The translations under genes and the position numbers were made by a program. Shown one piece after another: positions 9,108 to 17,338 of a stretch of DNA of 39,469 bases. The DNA is from Synergistaceae bacterium OttesenSCG-928-D05 (lineage in GTDB: Bacteria > Synergistota > Synergistia > Synergistales > Synergistaceae): contig JAJDJB010000012.1 of NCBI GenBank assembly GCA_030266985.1, positions 1 through 39,469 of the forward strand, read 5' to 3'. Within the stretch, counting starts at the first letter, position 1. Each line of letters starts with the position of its first letter. Below the pieces are notes generated by a model. That model saw only the letters and a list, made by a program, of their open reading frames with translations, was not told the origin of the DNA and searched no databases.

Positions 9108-10496
9108 ATGGCAAACGTGCCGGCACATATTTTTAGAGAATACGATATCCGCGGGATTGCGGATCAGGAACTTACGGATGAAACGGTCGGTCTGATCGGG
9201 CTGGCCTATGGAACGTGGCTTGCGCGCCGCGGCGTGACGAAAGTTACGATTGGCGGCGACGTCCGGCTCTCGACCCCGCGTATCAAGGCATCGGCTGCCG
9301 CGGGTATGATGAAGGCCGGTCTTGACGTGATAGATATCGGTCAGGTCTCGTCGCCGACGTTCTATTGGAGCCTGTATCGTTTTGAAGTAAACGGCGGCAT
9401 CATGGTTACCGGCAGTCACAACCCGAAAGATTTTAACGGCCTGAAGGTCGCTTTTGAAAAAGCGACGCTTTGGGGTGATGAAATCCAGGAGATTTTAAGG
9501 CTGATTGAGTCGGACGATTTTATCGCGGCGGAACGGCAGGGCAGGCTTACTTTTGCCGATATCAACGAAGAATATATTGATATGCTGGTATCGAAAATCG
9601 ACCTTGGCCCTCGTAAGCTGAAAGTAGTTTGTGACTCTGCAAACGGGACAGGCGGTCTCTATGCGCCGGAATTTTTGCGCCGCATCGGATGCGACGTGGT
9701 CGACCTATATTCGAACCCTGACGGACACTTCCCCAACCACCATCCCGACCCGACGAAACGGGAGTATTTGACCAAACTGATTGAAACTGTCGTTGAAGAG
9801 AAGGCGGACGTGGGATTCGGTTTTGACGGGGACTCCGACCGCATTGGTGTGGTCGATGACAAAGGTGAAATCATCTGGGGCGACCGTCTGATGGCAATTT
9901 TCTGGGAAGAGATTCTGCCTAAACATCATGGTGCAACCGGAATCGTCGAAATCAAGAGCTCGATGGCGCTGCCGGAGACGATTGAAAAATTCGGAGGTAA
10001 ACCGCTTTGGTGGAAATCTGGACATTCGCTCATCAAGGCAAAGATGAAAGAAGAACAGGCATTGTTCTCCGGAGAAGTCTCGGGACACATGTTCTTTGCA
10101 GACGAATATTATGGCTTTGACGACGCTTTTTACGCCGCCGGCAGGTTGGCGCGTATCCTTTCAAACAGCGGAAAAAAACTCTCTGAGATTGCGGCGGAAA
10201 TTCCTGTCTATCCCTCAACAGTAGAAACACGTTACGCGTGCGATGACGACCTTAAATTCGAAGTCGTAAAACGCGCAACCGAGCAGGCGCTTGAGGAAAG
10301 CCTGAACACGATTACCGTCGACGGCGTACGGATTGTCTACGAACATGGCTGGGGCCTGGTTCGCGCATCCAACACGCAACCTGTTCTTGTTGCGCGCTGC
10401 GAAGGACGCTCGGAGGACGCGCTTAAAATGATCTGCGCCGATATGAAGCGGAGACTACTGGAGGCAGGCAGTCCGGATTTCGAGTGGGAGTTCTAG
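9108..10496 (+). CDS. Phosphomannomutase/phosphoglucomutase
   Basis: This 462-residue alpha-D-phosphohexomutase interconverts hexose 1- and 6-phosphates for sugar-nucleotide and envelope polysaccharide synthesis. The start MANVPAHIFREYDIRG is typical of the AlgC/ManB class. Visible sites: TGSHNPKDFNGLK with the phosphoserine, FGFDGDSDRIG metal loop, SGEVSGHMFF sugar-binding loop, and RASNTQPVLVARCEG phosphate-binding loop. I chose the ATG at 9108, after AGGAAAGGGG, over the longer frame at 9033. A TATAAT at 9056-9061 may be the -10, with a poor -35. Substrate preference (mannose or glucose) cannot be decided from sequence. Confidence 0.94.
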   Translation: MANVPAHIFREYDIRGIADQELTDETVGLIGLAYGTWLARRGVTKVTIGGDVRLSTPRIKASAAAGMMKAGLDVIDIGQVSSPTFYWSLYRFEVNGGIMVTGSHNPKDFNGLKVAFEKATLWGDEIQEILRLIESDDFIAAERQGRLTFADINEEYIDMLVSKIDLGPRKLKVVCDSANGTGGLYAPEFLRRIGCDVVDLYSNPDGHFPNHHPDPTKREYLTKLIETVVEEKADVGFGFDGDSDRIGVVDDKGEIIWGDRLMAIFWEEILPKHHGATGIVEIKSSMALPETIEKFGGKPLWWKSGHSLIKAKMKEEQALFSGEVSGHMFFADEYYGFDDAFYAAGRLARILSNSGKKLSEIAAEIPVYPSTVETRYACDDDLKFEVVKRATEQALEESLNTITVDGVRIVYEHGWGLVRASNTQPVLVARCEGRSEDALKMICADMKRRLLEAGSPDFEWEF

Positions 10497-10623
10497 CCGG
10501 GCGTTTCTGATTTTTTTGCCGCAAGTTTTGCAGTTGGCATATAGCGGATGTCTCACGCAACGAAAAAATGCATGATAAATTTTCAATGTCTCTATAAAGG
10601 ATTTACAGGAGGGTATAAACGGA

Positions 10624-11322
10624 ATGAGTTGTCCATGTTCACATGAAGTCGAGCGGATGGCGTATGTCGCAAAAGGTGCGAAGCACGGCCCCGCCCCAAT
10701 TCCGGAAGAGGGAAAATGGGTCGAATCGAAGCAGCTCGGCGACATCTCGGGCTTCACACATGGCGTTGGCTGGTGCGCGCCGCAACAGGGTGCCTGCAAA
10801 CTGACGCTCAACGTCAAAGAGGGCGTGATCAAAGAGGCGTTGGTGGAGACGATAGGTTGTTCGGGTATGACGCATTCTGCGGCGATGGCGGCTGAGATTC
10901 TGCCTGGCAAGACGATTCTTGAAGCGCTGAATTCGGACCTCGTCTGTGACGCTATCAACACCGCGATGCGCGAGCTTTTCCTGCAGATTGCCTACGGACG
11001 GAGCCAGAGCGCTTTTTCCGAGGGCGGTCTCATTGTGGGTGCCGGGTTGGAAGACCTTGGCAAAGGACTTCGCTCCCAAATCGGAACCATGTACGGCACT
11101 GAGCCGAAGGGTGTGCGTTATCTTGAAATGGCCGAAGGTTACATCACGAAAATGGCACTTGATAAGAACAGCGAAGTAATTGGCTACGAATATGTTTCGC
11201 TTGGCAAGATGATGGAAGCGATTCGCAAGGGCGTCGATCCGAAAGAAGCCCTCGAAAAAAACACGGGAACGTACGGCCGTTTCGACGAGGCGGACCGGAT
11301 TATTGACCCGCGTGAGCAGTAG
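10624..11322 (+). CDS. IscU/NifU-like Fe-S scaffold-type protein (partner of GGGtGRT protein)
   Basis: This 232-residue protein resembles the IscU/NifU N-terminal scaffold. Three cysteine regions line up with the scaffold's cluster ligands: GWCAPQQGAC (~residue 46-55), TIGCSGMTHSAAMAAE (~79) and SDLVCDAINTAMRELF (~105). The segment after ~residue 130 is an extension not found in canonical IscU. The N-terminus carries another CPCSH motif. Its gene is followed 12 bases later by the GGGtGRT gene, a pairing known in anaerobes but with no established biochemical role. AGGAGGG precedes the ATG by 10 bases. A weak promoter (TGCATG, 18 bp, TATAAA at 10593) may serve both. Confidence 0.82.
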   Translation: MSCPCSHEVERMAYVAKGAKHGPAPIPEEGKWVESKQLGDISGFTHGVGWCAPQQGACKLTLNVKEGVIKEALVETIGCSGMTHSAAMAAEILPGKTILEALNSDLVCDAINTAMRELFLQIAYGRSQSAFSEGGLIVGAGLEDLGKGLRSQIGTMYGTEPKGVRYLEMAEGYITKMALDKNSEVIGYEYVSLGKMMEAIRKGVDPKEALEKNTGTYGRFDEADRIIDPREQ

Positions 11323-11334
11323 GAGGGATATCCG

Positions 11335-12336
11335 ATGATCACGTTTGAAGGCTGCGAAAGAAGGATGCCGCAGATCGAAGCGTTTCTCCGGGAAAGCGGC
11401 ATCAAGGATTTAGAAGAAGCGCGCGCGATTTGCCTCGAAAAGGGCGTCGATGTTGAAAAAATTGTAAAAGGCGTGCAGACGATCGCATTCGATAACGCCG
11501 TTTGGGCTTATACGCTGGGTGCCGCGTACGCGATCCGTTCCGGCGTGAAAAACGCTGCTGAGGCCGCGGAAAAAATCGGTATCGGATTGCAGACATTCTG
11601 CATCCCGGGATCGGTCGCGGATCAGCGCAAGGTCGGGCTTGGGCACGGAAACCTTGCCGCCATGCTGCTCCGCGAAGAGACGAAATGTTTCTGCTTTTTA
11701 GCGGGACATGAATCGTTCGCAGCTGCAGAAGGCGCGATCGGCATAGCGCGTACCGCGAACAAAGTACGCAGGGAGCCGCTGCGCGTCATTTTAAACGGGC
11801 TTGGTAAAGATGCGGCTTATATTATCTCCCGCATCAACGGTTTTACTTTTGTTGAAACAAAATATGACTACGGCACCGGGAAACTAAAAATTGTCTCGGA
11901 GCAGGCTTTCTCGTCCGGTGAAAAAGCAAAAGTACGCTGCTATGGCGCTGACGACGTCAGCGAGGGTGTCGCGGTAATGGTTGGCGAGGGAGTTGACGTA
12001 TCCATTACGGGAAACTCTACAAACCCGACGCGTTTCCAACACCCGGTAGCCGGTACCTACAAAAAATGGGCGGTCGAAAACGGGCGGCAATATTTTTCGG
12101 TCGCGTCCGGCGGCGGCACAGGGCGTACGCTGCATCCCGACAATATGGCGGCGGGGCCGGCCAGTTACGGCATGACCGACACGATGGGGCGTATGCACAG
12201 TGACGCGCAGTTTGCGGGTTCTTCTTCAGTTCCAGCCCACGTTGAAATGATGGGGCTGATTGGGATGGGCAACAACCCGATGGTCGGGGCCTCGGTAGCG
12301 GTAGCGGTTGCGATCGAAGAGTCATTTAAAAAATAA
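11335..12336 (+). CDS. GGGtGRT family protein
   Basis: This 333-residue protein carries the family-defining motif FSVASGGGTGRTLHPD (~residue 260), followed by GMTDTMGRMHSDAQFAGSS and a glycine-rich C-terminus (LIGMGNNPMVGASVAVAVA). Pfam names the family after this motif and gives no function. No signal peptide or membrane segment is evident, so it is probably cytoplasmic. It is translated from its own AGGAGG site immediately after the IscU-like gene, so the two likely act together, perhaps in Fe-S handling (inference from the partner only). A strong terminator follows. Confidence 0.88.
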   Translation: MITFEGCERRMPQIEAFLRESGIKDLEEARAICLEKGVDVEKIVKGVQTIAFDNAVWAYTLGAAYAIRSGVKNAAEAAEKIGIGLQTFCIPGSVADQRKVGLGHGNLAAMLLREETKCFCFLAGHESFAAAEGAIGIARTANKVRREPLRVILNGLGKDAAYIISRINGFTFVETKYDYGTGKLKIVSEQAFSSGEKAKVRCYGADDVSEGVAVMVGEGVDVSITGNSTNPTRFQHPVAGTYKKWAVENGRQYFSVASGGGTGRTLHPDNMAAGPASYGMTDTMGRMHSDAQFAGSSSVPAHVEMMGLIGMGNNPMVGASVAVAVAIEESFKK

Positions 12337-12346
12337 AAGAATAACG

Positions 12347-12375
12347 GGGCGGGCGCTTGCCCGCCCTCTGTTTTT
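12347..12375 (+). terminator. Intrinsic terminator/attenuator between GGGtGRT gene and solute-binding protein gene
   Basis: A perfect 8-bp stem, GGGCGGGC and GCCCGCCC around GCTT, is followed by TCTGTTTTT. The Shine-Dalgarno AGGAG of the next gene begins at the very next base (12376), leaving no room for a promoter between the hairpin and that gene. Confidence 0.85.
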
Positions 12376-12382
12376 AGGAGTC

Positions 12383-13336
12383 ATGATTAAGATGAGTAAA
12401 AAGAAAATATGGTTTTGTCTGCTAATGTTTGCGGCGTTTTTTTTCTGCCACGCGGCAGATGCGGCGGAAAAAGAAATTCGTATCGCACTTTGGAAACTGC
12501 CGCTGAATATCCCCGCTATGGCGGCGATGGATGAAAATGCGTATGAAAAAGCATTCTCCGGCGACCGAAAGATTGGCTATATCCAGCTCCCGTCCGGACC
12601 GAAACAGATCCAGGCAATGGCGGCGGGTGCGCTTGACATCAGTGAAGGCATCGGCGTGTCGGCCGCTCTGGTAGGCATCGCGAACGGCGCGAAAATAAAA
12701 ATAATCGGAGTAACAAGCCGCTCACCGAAGGCGTTTGCTGTCATGGTGCTTGATCCGGCGATAAAAAACGCCGGGGATTTGAAAGGGAAAAAAGTGGCGG
12801 GACTGCGCGGTTCCGTTGTGCACGAACTCCTTCTCATCTATCTTGCGGAGGCGGGATTGAGCGAAAACGATATAGAATTCTTTCCCATGACGTTACATGC
12901 CGCAGCGTCGGCTCTAATCGGTCAGCGCGTTGACGCAGCGCTGCTTGTCGGCACCGAGGTCGTCAAAGCGCAGAGTGCGGGTGCAAAGATACTTGCAGAT
13001 GGAGAAGGACGGCTTAACGGCTTGAGTTTGATTGCGGCGCGCGCAGATTTTCTTGAAAAAAATCAGCCTGCGGTGCATAAATACCTGGCAACGCGTGAGC
13101 AAATTGTGGAAAGGCTTAGAAAAAATCCGGACGCCTTTGTCCCGCTCGTAATGAATGAAACCGGTCTTTCTGAAGTGGAAGCTAAAAAATTAATGAAATT
13201 ATATGATTTTGATAGTCAAATTACAAGTAAGGACTTGGAAGAATTGCGCAGCACTTATCTTTATTTGGAAAAAGGAAATTATATTAAAAAGTCGGTTGAT
13301 GCAGATCACTTGATGAAAGAAGCATTTGACGATTGA
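12383..13336 (+). CDS. Periplasmic solute-binding protein, SsuA/THI5-like (ABC transporter type)
   Basis: This 317-residue exported protein has a clear Sec signal (KMSKKKIWFCLLMFAAFFF, then an A-D-A type cleavage near residue 27; the Cys lacks a lipobox context). The body begins EIRIALWKLPLNIPAMAAMD and contains GDLKGKKVAGLRGSVVHELL, the pattern of the NMT1/SsuA class that binds pyrimidine precursors, sulfonates or similar small solutes. No permease or ATPase gene is adjacent, so it is an orphan binding protein here. I chose the ATG at 12383 because AGGAG precedes it; the longer frame starts inside the previous gene. Its position just behind a strong terminator hairpin is notable. Confidence 0.82.
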   Translation: MIKMSKKKIWFCLLMFAAFFFCHAADAAEKEIRIALWKLPLNIPAMAAMDENAYEKAFSGDRKIGYIQLPSGPKQIQAMAAGALDISEGIGVSAALVGIANGAKIKIIGVTSRSPKAFAVMVLDPAIKNAGDLKGKKVAGLRGSVVHELLLIYLAEAGLSENDIEFFPMTLHAAASALIGQRVDAALLVGTEVVKAQSAGAKILADGEGRLNGLSLIAARADFLEKNQPAVHKYLATREQIVERLRKNPDAFVPLVMNETGLSEVEAKKLMKLYDFDSQITSKDLEELRSTYLYLEKGNYIKKSVDADHLMKEAFDD

Positions 13337-13372
13337 TGTTATCACTTTCGTTATTTTTTATTTAAAACGCTA

Positions 13373-13401
13373 TTTACAATTATGCTTTAAGAATTTATAA
13401 T
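13373..13401 (+). promoter_or_regulatory. Sigma-70 promoter of the small basic protein gene
   Basis: TTTACA (13373-13378), a 17-base spacer and a perfect TATAAT (13396-13401). Transcription would start near 13408, about 70 bases before the ATG at 13477. The surrounding DNA is AT-rich. This is one of the two best promoters in the window. Confidence 0.8.
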
Positions 13402-13476
13402 AACTTCTGTGGTATTTTGTAGAAGTGGATAGAATGTTTCTGCACGAAGATATATAACAATGAAAGGATGAAATCT

Positions 13477-13758
13477 ATGCCGAGACAGAAAAAGACGGAA
13501 GCTAAGGCAACAAAGCGTATTCGCAGGAGCCCCGAGATTCTTTTAAAAGAGCTTGATAAGAAGATGAAGAAACTTGAGGAGCGCATCTACAAGAGCAACA
13601 AAGAATTAGTGCATCACATTGGCGTTGCAATTTTGAAGTGCGCAAAGTTTGACCTCTCCACGCTGACCGAAGAGGATATGAAGGAGATAGCGGACGGCAC
13701 CCCGAAAGGTTCTAGGATTATCCAGGATATCGTAGCAAAAGCACACGAAAATCAGTAG
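13477..13758 (+). CDS. Small basic, predicted helical hypothetical protein (93 aa)
   Basis: I do not recognise this protein. It has a Lys/Arg-rich N-terminus (PRQKKTEAKATKRIRRSP), then a predicted amphipathic coiled-coil segment (EILLKELDKKMKKLEERIYK). The C-terminal half (LVHHIGVAILKCAKFDLSTL) could pack as a small helical domain. No signal or membrane segment is present, so it is probably cytoplasmic and may bind nucleic acid (inference from charge). I chose the ATG at 13477, eight bases after AAAGGA; an ATG at 13468 sits on top of that site. The gene is monocistronic, with a near-consensus promoter and a strong terminator of its own, so it is probably well expressed. Confidence 0.72.
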   Translation: MPRQKKTEAKATKRIRRSPEILLKELDKKMKKLEERIYKSNKELVHHIGVAILKCAKFDLSTLTEEDMKEIADGTPKGSRIIQDIVAKAHENQ

Positions 13759-13774
13759 GATACAGAATAACTAT

Positions 13775-13809
13775 AAAACTGCGAAGACAACTGTCTTCGC
13801 AGTTTTTTT
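13775..13809 (+). terminator. Intrinsic terminator after the small basic protein gene
   Basis: AAAACTGCGAAGAC pairs with GTCTTCGCAGTTTT around AACT, giving a 14-bp stem, and the T run continues to 13809. It lies 17 bases after the stop. Confidence 0.9.
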
Positions 13810-13893
13810 ATGCGTAATGCCGCCTAAAATGCAGGGAACCATTATTATAGCTGGACTTTTAATCTTGAACGTTTCGAATCTATCTGCACTTGG

Positions 13894-13922
13894 TTGACAA
13901 AAGTAGGATGCAGGGGTATTTT
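13894..13922 (+). promoter_or_regulatory. Promoter of the nucleobase permease operon
   Basis: TTGACA (13894-13899), 17 bases, then TATTTT (13917-13922). Transcription would start near 13929, about 25 bases before the ATG. The leader is too short for a purine riboswitch, and no such fold was seen upstream. Confidence 0.65.
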
Positions 13923-13953
13923 AATCAAGCAAAAAAATCTTGGAGGCTTGATC

Positions 13954-15066
13954 ATGGAACACTTGACAACAGATATTCTCGCTGCACTCGCCGTCGTTGT
14001 GAACGGCATTCCGCAAGGACTGCTCGCCCTGGGTTTTGGATTCGCGGCGTTTCCCACTGCACTGGCGTTTGTCGTCGGTATCGCCGGCTCGCTTTTATTC
14101 CACTCCGTCGCCACGATTTCGTTTCAGGCAGAGACAATCACACTTGCGGGCAAAATGGGTCGGAACGTTCGCGAACGTCTCAGCATTGTCTTCTGGGGCG
14201 CGCTCTTTCTTTTTATCCCGTCTGCGTTGGGCCTTAACGAGAAAATAGTTGCGTTTATCGGCCCGACGATTGTTACCTCCATGATGGCAGGCGTTGGGAT
14301 TATGCTCGCAATGGTTTCGATTGACATGCTGAATTCGGAAAAATATTCCGGTTTCGTGTCAATGGTGACAGGCCTCGCCGTTTGGTTTCTGACGCTTGAT
14401 CTCGCTAAGACAATCATTATTTCCGTCCTCGTTTCCACGGTCGTTTACAACGTGTTGAAAAAAACGGGCAGGATTCAGGCGGAACATATGGAGATAGATG
14501 AATCGCGTGAAAAACTGACACTTGGCAACATCGAATGGAAGCTCTGGGAACACCCCAATATTATAGTCAACGGACTTGCGCTTTCTTGCCTGAATATAGG
14601 TGCCAACATCAGCTTTGGCAAAATAACGGGAGGTATTGCGGGTGTCGACGCCAATATCGATCACCTTGCGATCTACTCTTCGCTTGCGGACATGACTTCC
14701 TCCTTTTTTGGCGGGGGCCCCGTCGAGGCGATTATTTCGGGTACGGCAACAGCGCCGAACGCGCTGCGCTCGTCCGTCATTATGATGGCTCTGATGGCCT
14801 TGATTCTGCTGCTGAAACTGCTGCCCACGATTGGGAAATACCTGCACAGCGCTTCGATCGCGGGCTTTTTGTTTGTACTTGGTACATTCGTGACCTTTAC
14901 GACCAACATGCAGGGCACGATTGCGTCCGTTCCGGAAATCCAGGGTGGATTCGGATTCACGCCGTGGGGGATGGTCGTAGGTGTCACCGTTCTGGCGACT
15001 GCGCGCTGGAATCCCTTCTTCGGGCTGTTGGCCGGCGTTGCGGTCAAAATGATTTTCTCGCTGTAG
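13954..15066 (+). CDS. NCS2/uracil-xanthine-type permease-like membrane protein
   Basis: This 370-residue inner-membrane protein has roughly 10-12 hydrophobic segments. The signature is weaker than in classical NCS2 members, but the glycine/proline-rich GGGPVEAIISGTATAPNAL segment (~residue 250) and overall layout fit a purine/xanthine permease. The next gene, 13 bases on, is a purine-type phosphoribosyltransferase, a common salvage pairing (uptake, then conversion to the nucleotide). I chose the ATG at 13954, eight bases after TTGGAGG; the longer frame begins inside the promoter. Substrate is inferred from the neighbour. Confidence 0.72.
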   Translation: MEHLTTDILAALAVVVNGIPQGLLALGFGFAAFPTALAFVVGIAGSLLFHSVATISFQAETITLAGKMGRNVRERLSIVFWGALFLFIPSALGLNEKIVAFIGPTIVTSMMAGVGIMLAMVSIDMLNSEKYSGFVSMVTGLAVWFLTLDLAKTIIISVLVSTVVYNVLKKTGRIQAEHMEIDESREKLTLGNIEWKLWEHPNIIVNGLALSCLNIGANISFGKITGGIAGVDANIDHLAIYSSLADMTSSFFGGGPVEAIISGTATAPNALRSSVIMMALMALILLLKLLPTIGKYLHSASIAGFLFVLGTFVTFTTNMQGTIASVPEIQGGFGFTPWGMVVGVTVLATARWNPFFGLLAGVAVKMIFSL

Positions 15067-15079
15067 GAGGCGTTGCAAA

Positions 15080-15634
15080 ATGAGTGAATATTACACACTG
15101 AAACTTTGTGGGTTGACGAGACAGTTGCGCAAGGTTCCCGTTTCACCGACCCTTATCATCGCGTCCTTTGTTATGCTGGGGGACACGGAACTTGTCGAAA
15201 CTTGCGCTGACGCGCTTTATGAAAAATTGAAAGAGATGAAGGAGATCGACCTTCTGGTCTGTCCCGAGGCGAAGGGTATTCCGCTCACGCACGCGCTTGC
15301 TGTGCGCCTTGGAGTGGATTATGTGGTCGCGAGAAAATCCGTCAAAGGATATATGGAAAATCCAATCGTTGCCGAAGTCAAATCGATTACGACAAAAGAG
15401 AAACAGTTTATCGTACTTGATGGTTTAGATGTCGATAAACTAAAAGGTAAGAAAGTATGCGTGGTCGACGATGTTGTATCGACAGGCGGTTCGCTCAAAT
15501 CGCTTCAGGAAGTGCTTGCGCAGACAGGATGCGAAGTGATTCGTAAAGTCACGGTGCTGCTCGAAGAGGGCGGCTACAACGGCGAAGATCTGACCTATCT
15601 GGAGCGTCTGCCAGTTTTTCCTGTTGAAAAATAA
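15080..15634 (+). CDS. Purine-type phosphoribosyltransferase (adenine PRTase-like)
   Basis: This 184-residue type I PRTase transfers a base to PRPP with release of pyrophosphate. The PRPP-binding motif VCVVDDVVSTGGSLKSL lies at ~residue 131-147. An upstream CPEAKGIPLTHALAVRLG segment matches the adenine PRTase layout (PEARGF-like). It is cytoplasmic and coupled with the permease gene upstream, so it likely salvages the imported base. Adenine is the most likely base, but xanthine or guanine cannot be excluded. GGAGG precedes the ATG. A symmetrical terminator lies about 85 bases downstream. Confidence 0.85.
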   Translation: MSEYYTLKLCGLTRQLRKVPVSPTLIIASFVMLGDTELVETCADALYEKLKEMKEIDLLVCPEAKGIPLTHALAVRLGVDYVVARKSVKGYMENPIVAEVKSITTKEKQFIVLDGLDVDKLKGKKVCVVDDVVSTGGSLKSLQEVLAQTGCEVIRKVTVLLEEGGYNGEDLTYLERLPVFPVEK

Positions 15635-15717
15635 AAAACGTTTCTGCTCTGAGAACTGCTTTATTACTAATTCGATGGAGAAACAAAGAAAATTGTTCCG
15701 GACATCAGCAAAGTATA

Positions 15718-15755
15718 AACAGCAAAAATCCCCGGTAACGGGGATTTTTGCTGTT
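15718..15755. terminator. Bidirectional intrinsic terminator between convergent genes
   Basis: AACAGCAAAAATCCCCG and CGGGGATTTTTGCTGTT form a perfect 17-bp stem around GTAA. T and A tracts within the arms allow termination in both directions. It separates the phosphoribosyltransferase gene (plus) from the nitronate monooxygenase gene (minus). Confidence 0.88.
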
Positions 15756-15798
15756 CATCTATAAATAACACCCTTCATCTTTCAATGCCTGCGGTATT

Positions 15799-16899
15799 TT
15801 ATGCGAAAGCGGGTACCTTTTGCCACTGTTCCACAAGTTCCTCAATAATCTCTTGAACCTTCTGAACTGCCTTCACTCTGCCTACATTGCTGCCGCAGAA
15901 GAAAAGTCCGTTTTCCCAGTCCCCGTTGTAAGCGGCGATTAGCGCGTCTGCGATGCAAAACGTCTCGCGCTCTTTCCGCAGTCTGCAGTGTGATAGACAG
16001 TTCGCCCAACATGAGACTGTGGCGACTTTGTCCTTGATATAGCGCTCCACAAGCGGCGTGACCAGTGCGCGGCCGGGCAGTCCGCATGGGCTTTGGATCA
16101 GCACGACGTCATCTTCCGTTGCATCGACGTACGCCTGCTTAAAGCGTTCCGAAGCGTCCCCTTCTTCCGTAGCGGCGAAGCGGGTGCCCATTTGCACGCC
16201 TTTCGCGCCCAATGCAAACATTTTTTTCATATCTTCTGAATTCCAAATCCCGCCCGCGGCAATCACGGGGATGTCGATGTCCGCTTCGCGGAGGTAAGAA
16301 ACGAGTTCCGGCACAACCGTTTCGAGCGAGAGAACGGGATCGAGCGCCTGTTCCGCGTCGCGTGCGCCAAGGTGTCCGCCCGCCTTGTTCGGCGTTTCAA
16401 CGACGAATGCATCAGGAAAACGGTCGTATGTTTTCTTCCAGCGGCTGATGATGAGGTGCGCCGCTTTTACGCTGCTCACGATCGGTACGAGTGCCACGTC
16501 CGGGTAATTGCGCGTCATTTCCGGCAATTTGAGCGGCAGTCCCGCGCCAGAGACGATAATATCCGCGCCGGCCTCGCAGGCCGTGCGTACCTGATCCTCA
16601 TAATCTGTGAGCGCGCACATGCAGTTAACCGCGATAACGCCGTCCCCTGCTGTTTTGCGTGCTTGCCCTATGCATTCTCTGATCGCATCGCTGTTCTGGG
16701 TTGCGATCGGTTGTTTTTTCGTAAATTTTGGCGAAGAAATTGCGACTGCCACCGTAGCAATCGTTCCAATCCCTCCGGCTGCGGCGACCGCTCCAGCTAA
16801 CTTTGGGCCGGAGACCATAACACCCATGCCGCCCTGTACGATCGGGTAATGCGGCTGGTGTTTCCCAATTTTCAAAACAGGTATCGCTTCCGTTTTCAT
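15799..16899 (-). CDS. Nitronate monooxygenase / 2-nitropropane dioxygenase family protein
   Basis: This 366-residue FMN-dependent TIM-barrel protein has the family N-terminus YPIVQGGMGVMVSGPKLAGA, followed by AAAGGIGTIA. Also present are ADIIVSGAGLPLKLPE, VETPNKAGGHLGARD (the family's GGH element with the likely catalytic His), IPVIAAGGIWNSEDM and GAKGVQMGTRFAATEE for flavin phosphate binding. The last ~90 residues contain several cysteines (CGLPGR, CWANCLSHCRLRKE, FFCGSNVGRV) as in anaerobe members related to FabK-like reductases. I chose the ATG at 16899; AAAGGATC lies 12-15 bases upstream, which is rather far. The longer frame to 17112 has no ribosome site. It is monocistronic and convergent with the PRTase gene. 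Confidence 0.88.
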   Translation of the reverse strand: MKTEAIPVLKIGKHQPHYPIVQGGMGVMVSGPKLAGAVAAAGGIGTIATVAVAISSPKFTKKQPIATQNSDAIRECIGQARKTAGDGVIAVNCMCALTDYEDQVRTACEAGADIIVSGAGLPLKLPEMTRNYPDVALVPIVSSVKAAHLIISRWKKTYDRFPDAFVVETPNKAGGHLGARDAEQALDPVLSLETVVPELVSYLREADIDIPVIAAGGIWNSEDMKKMFALGAKGVQMGTRFAATEEGDASERFKQAYVDATEDDVVLIQSPCGLPGRALVTPLVERYIKDKVATVSCWANCLSHCRLRKERETFCIADALIAAYNGDWENGLFFCGSNVGRVKAVQKVQEIIEELVEQWQKVPAFA

Positions 16900-17338
16900 C
16901 TTCTGTTTTTCAGATCCTTTCCGTCGTTTCCATTCGTATGAAAACATAATACTGGAATAGTGGATATAGTATTCTATTTTTGGGTGTTTGGCAAGTCCTG
17001 CCAAGAGTGCGAATGAAATCCTCAAGTCTGTCATTGAGGAAAGAGACGAGATGGATTGAGAAAACAGTGTTCGCGGTTGCATGAAAAATAAAAGTTCCCG
17101 CTGAAAAAACAAAATCTAATGTTCCTCTATATGAAAAGAACATTGCGACGCAATTTTTCTTCCCTGCTCGCTGTGCGCGTTTTTTTATGTTGATTGCAAG
17201 AAAAGGAGTTTTGGCGCTTCGGACAAAATGTGCAAAAAATTACCGCTATTGCTCTCTTTATGCTAAACTAAGGCATTATTTATGTTTGGATTTTGGATTT
17301 TTCGGCAGTTACTTGCCTAATCGGAGGAAGGCGCTCTC
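16900..17338. other. Divergent intergenic region, 439 bp
   Basis: No gene is supported here. Visible structure: an inverted repeat AATGTTC/GAACATT (17118-17124 and 17138-17144). A small ATTGC-GAC-GCAAT hairpin followed by five T (17142-17159) looks like a weak plus-strand terminator although no gene precedes it. A candidate plus-strand promoter is listed separately. On the minus strand a TATTAT near 16946 could be a -10 for the nitronate monooxygenase gene, without a good -35. Confidence 0.5.
17240..17269 (+). promoter_or_regulatory. Candidate promoter for the amidohydrolase-cit operon
   Basis: TTACCG (17240-17245), 18 bases, TAAACT (17264-17269), with TGC directly before the -10 (extended -10 type). 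Transcription would start about 62 bases before the ATG at 17339. Confidence 0.4.

Noticed and set aside
13477-13758. Mobilisation accessory protein (MobC/TraD-like)
   Set aside because: The basic coiled-coil N-terminus is only loosely similar, no relaxase, origin of transfer or plasmid gene is near, and the unit is a normal chromosomal monocistron.
13810-13950. Purine riboswitch before the permease-phosphoribosyltransferase operon
   Set aside because: The promoter leaves only about 25 bases of leader, and no three-way junction sequence is visible upstream.
14359-15078. 239-codon minus-strand open frame opposite the permease
   Set aside because: It is a shadow of a strongly hydrophobic plus-strand membrane protein; it has no ribosome site and a Gln/Arg/Asn-heavy composition.
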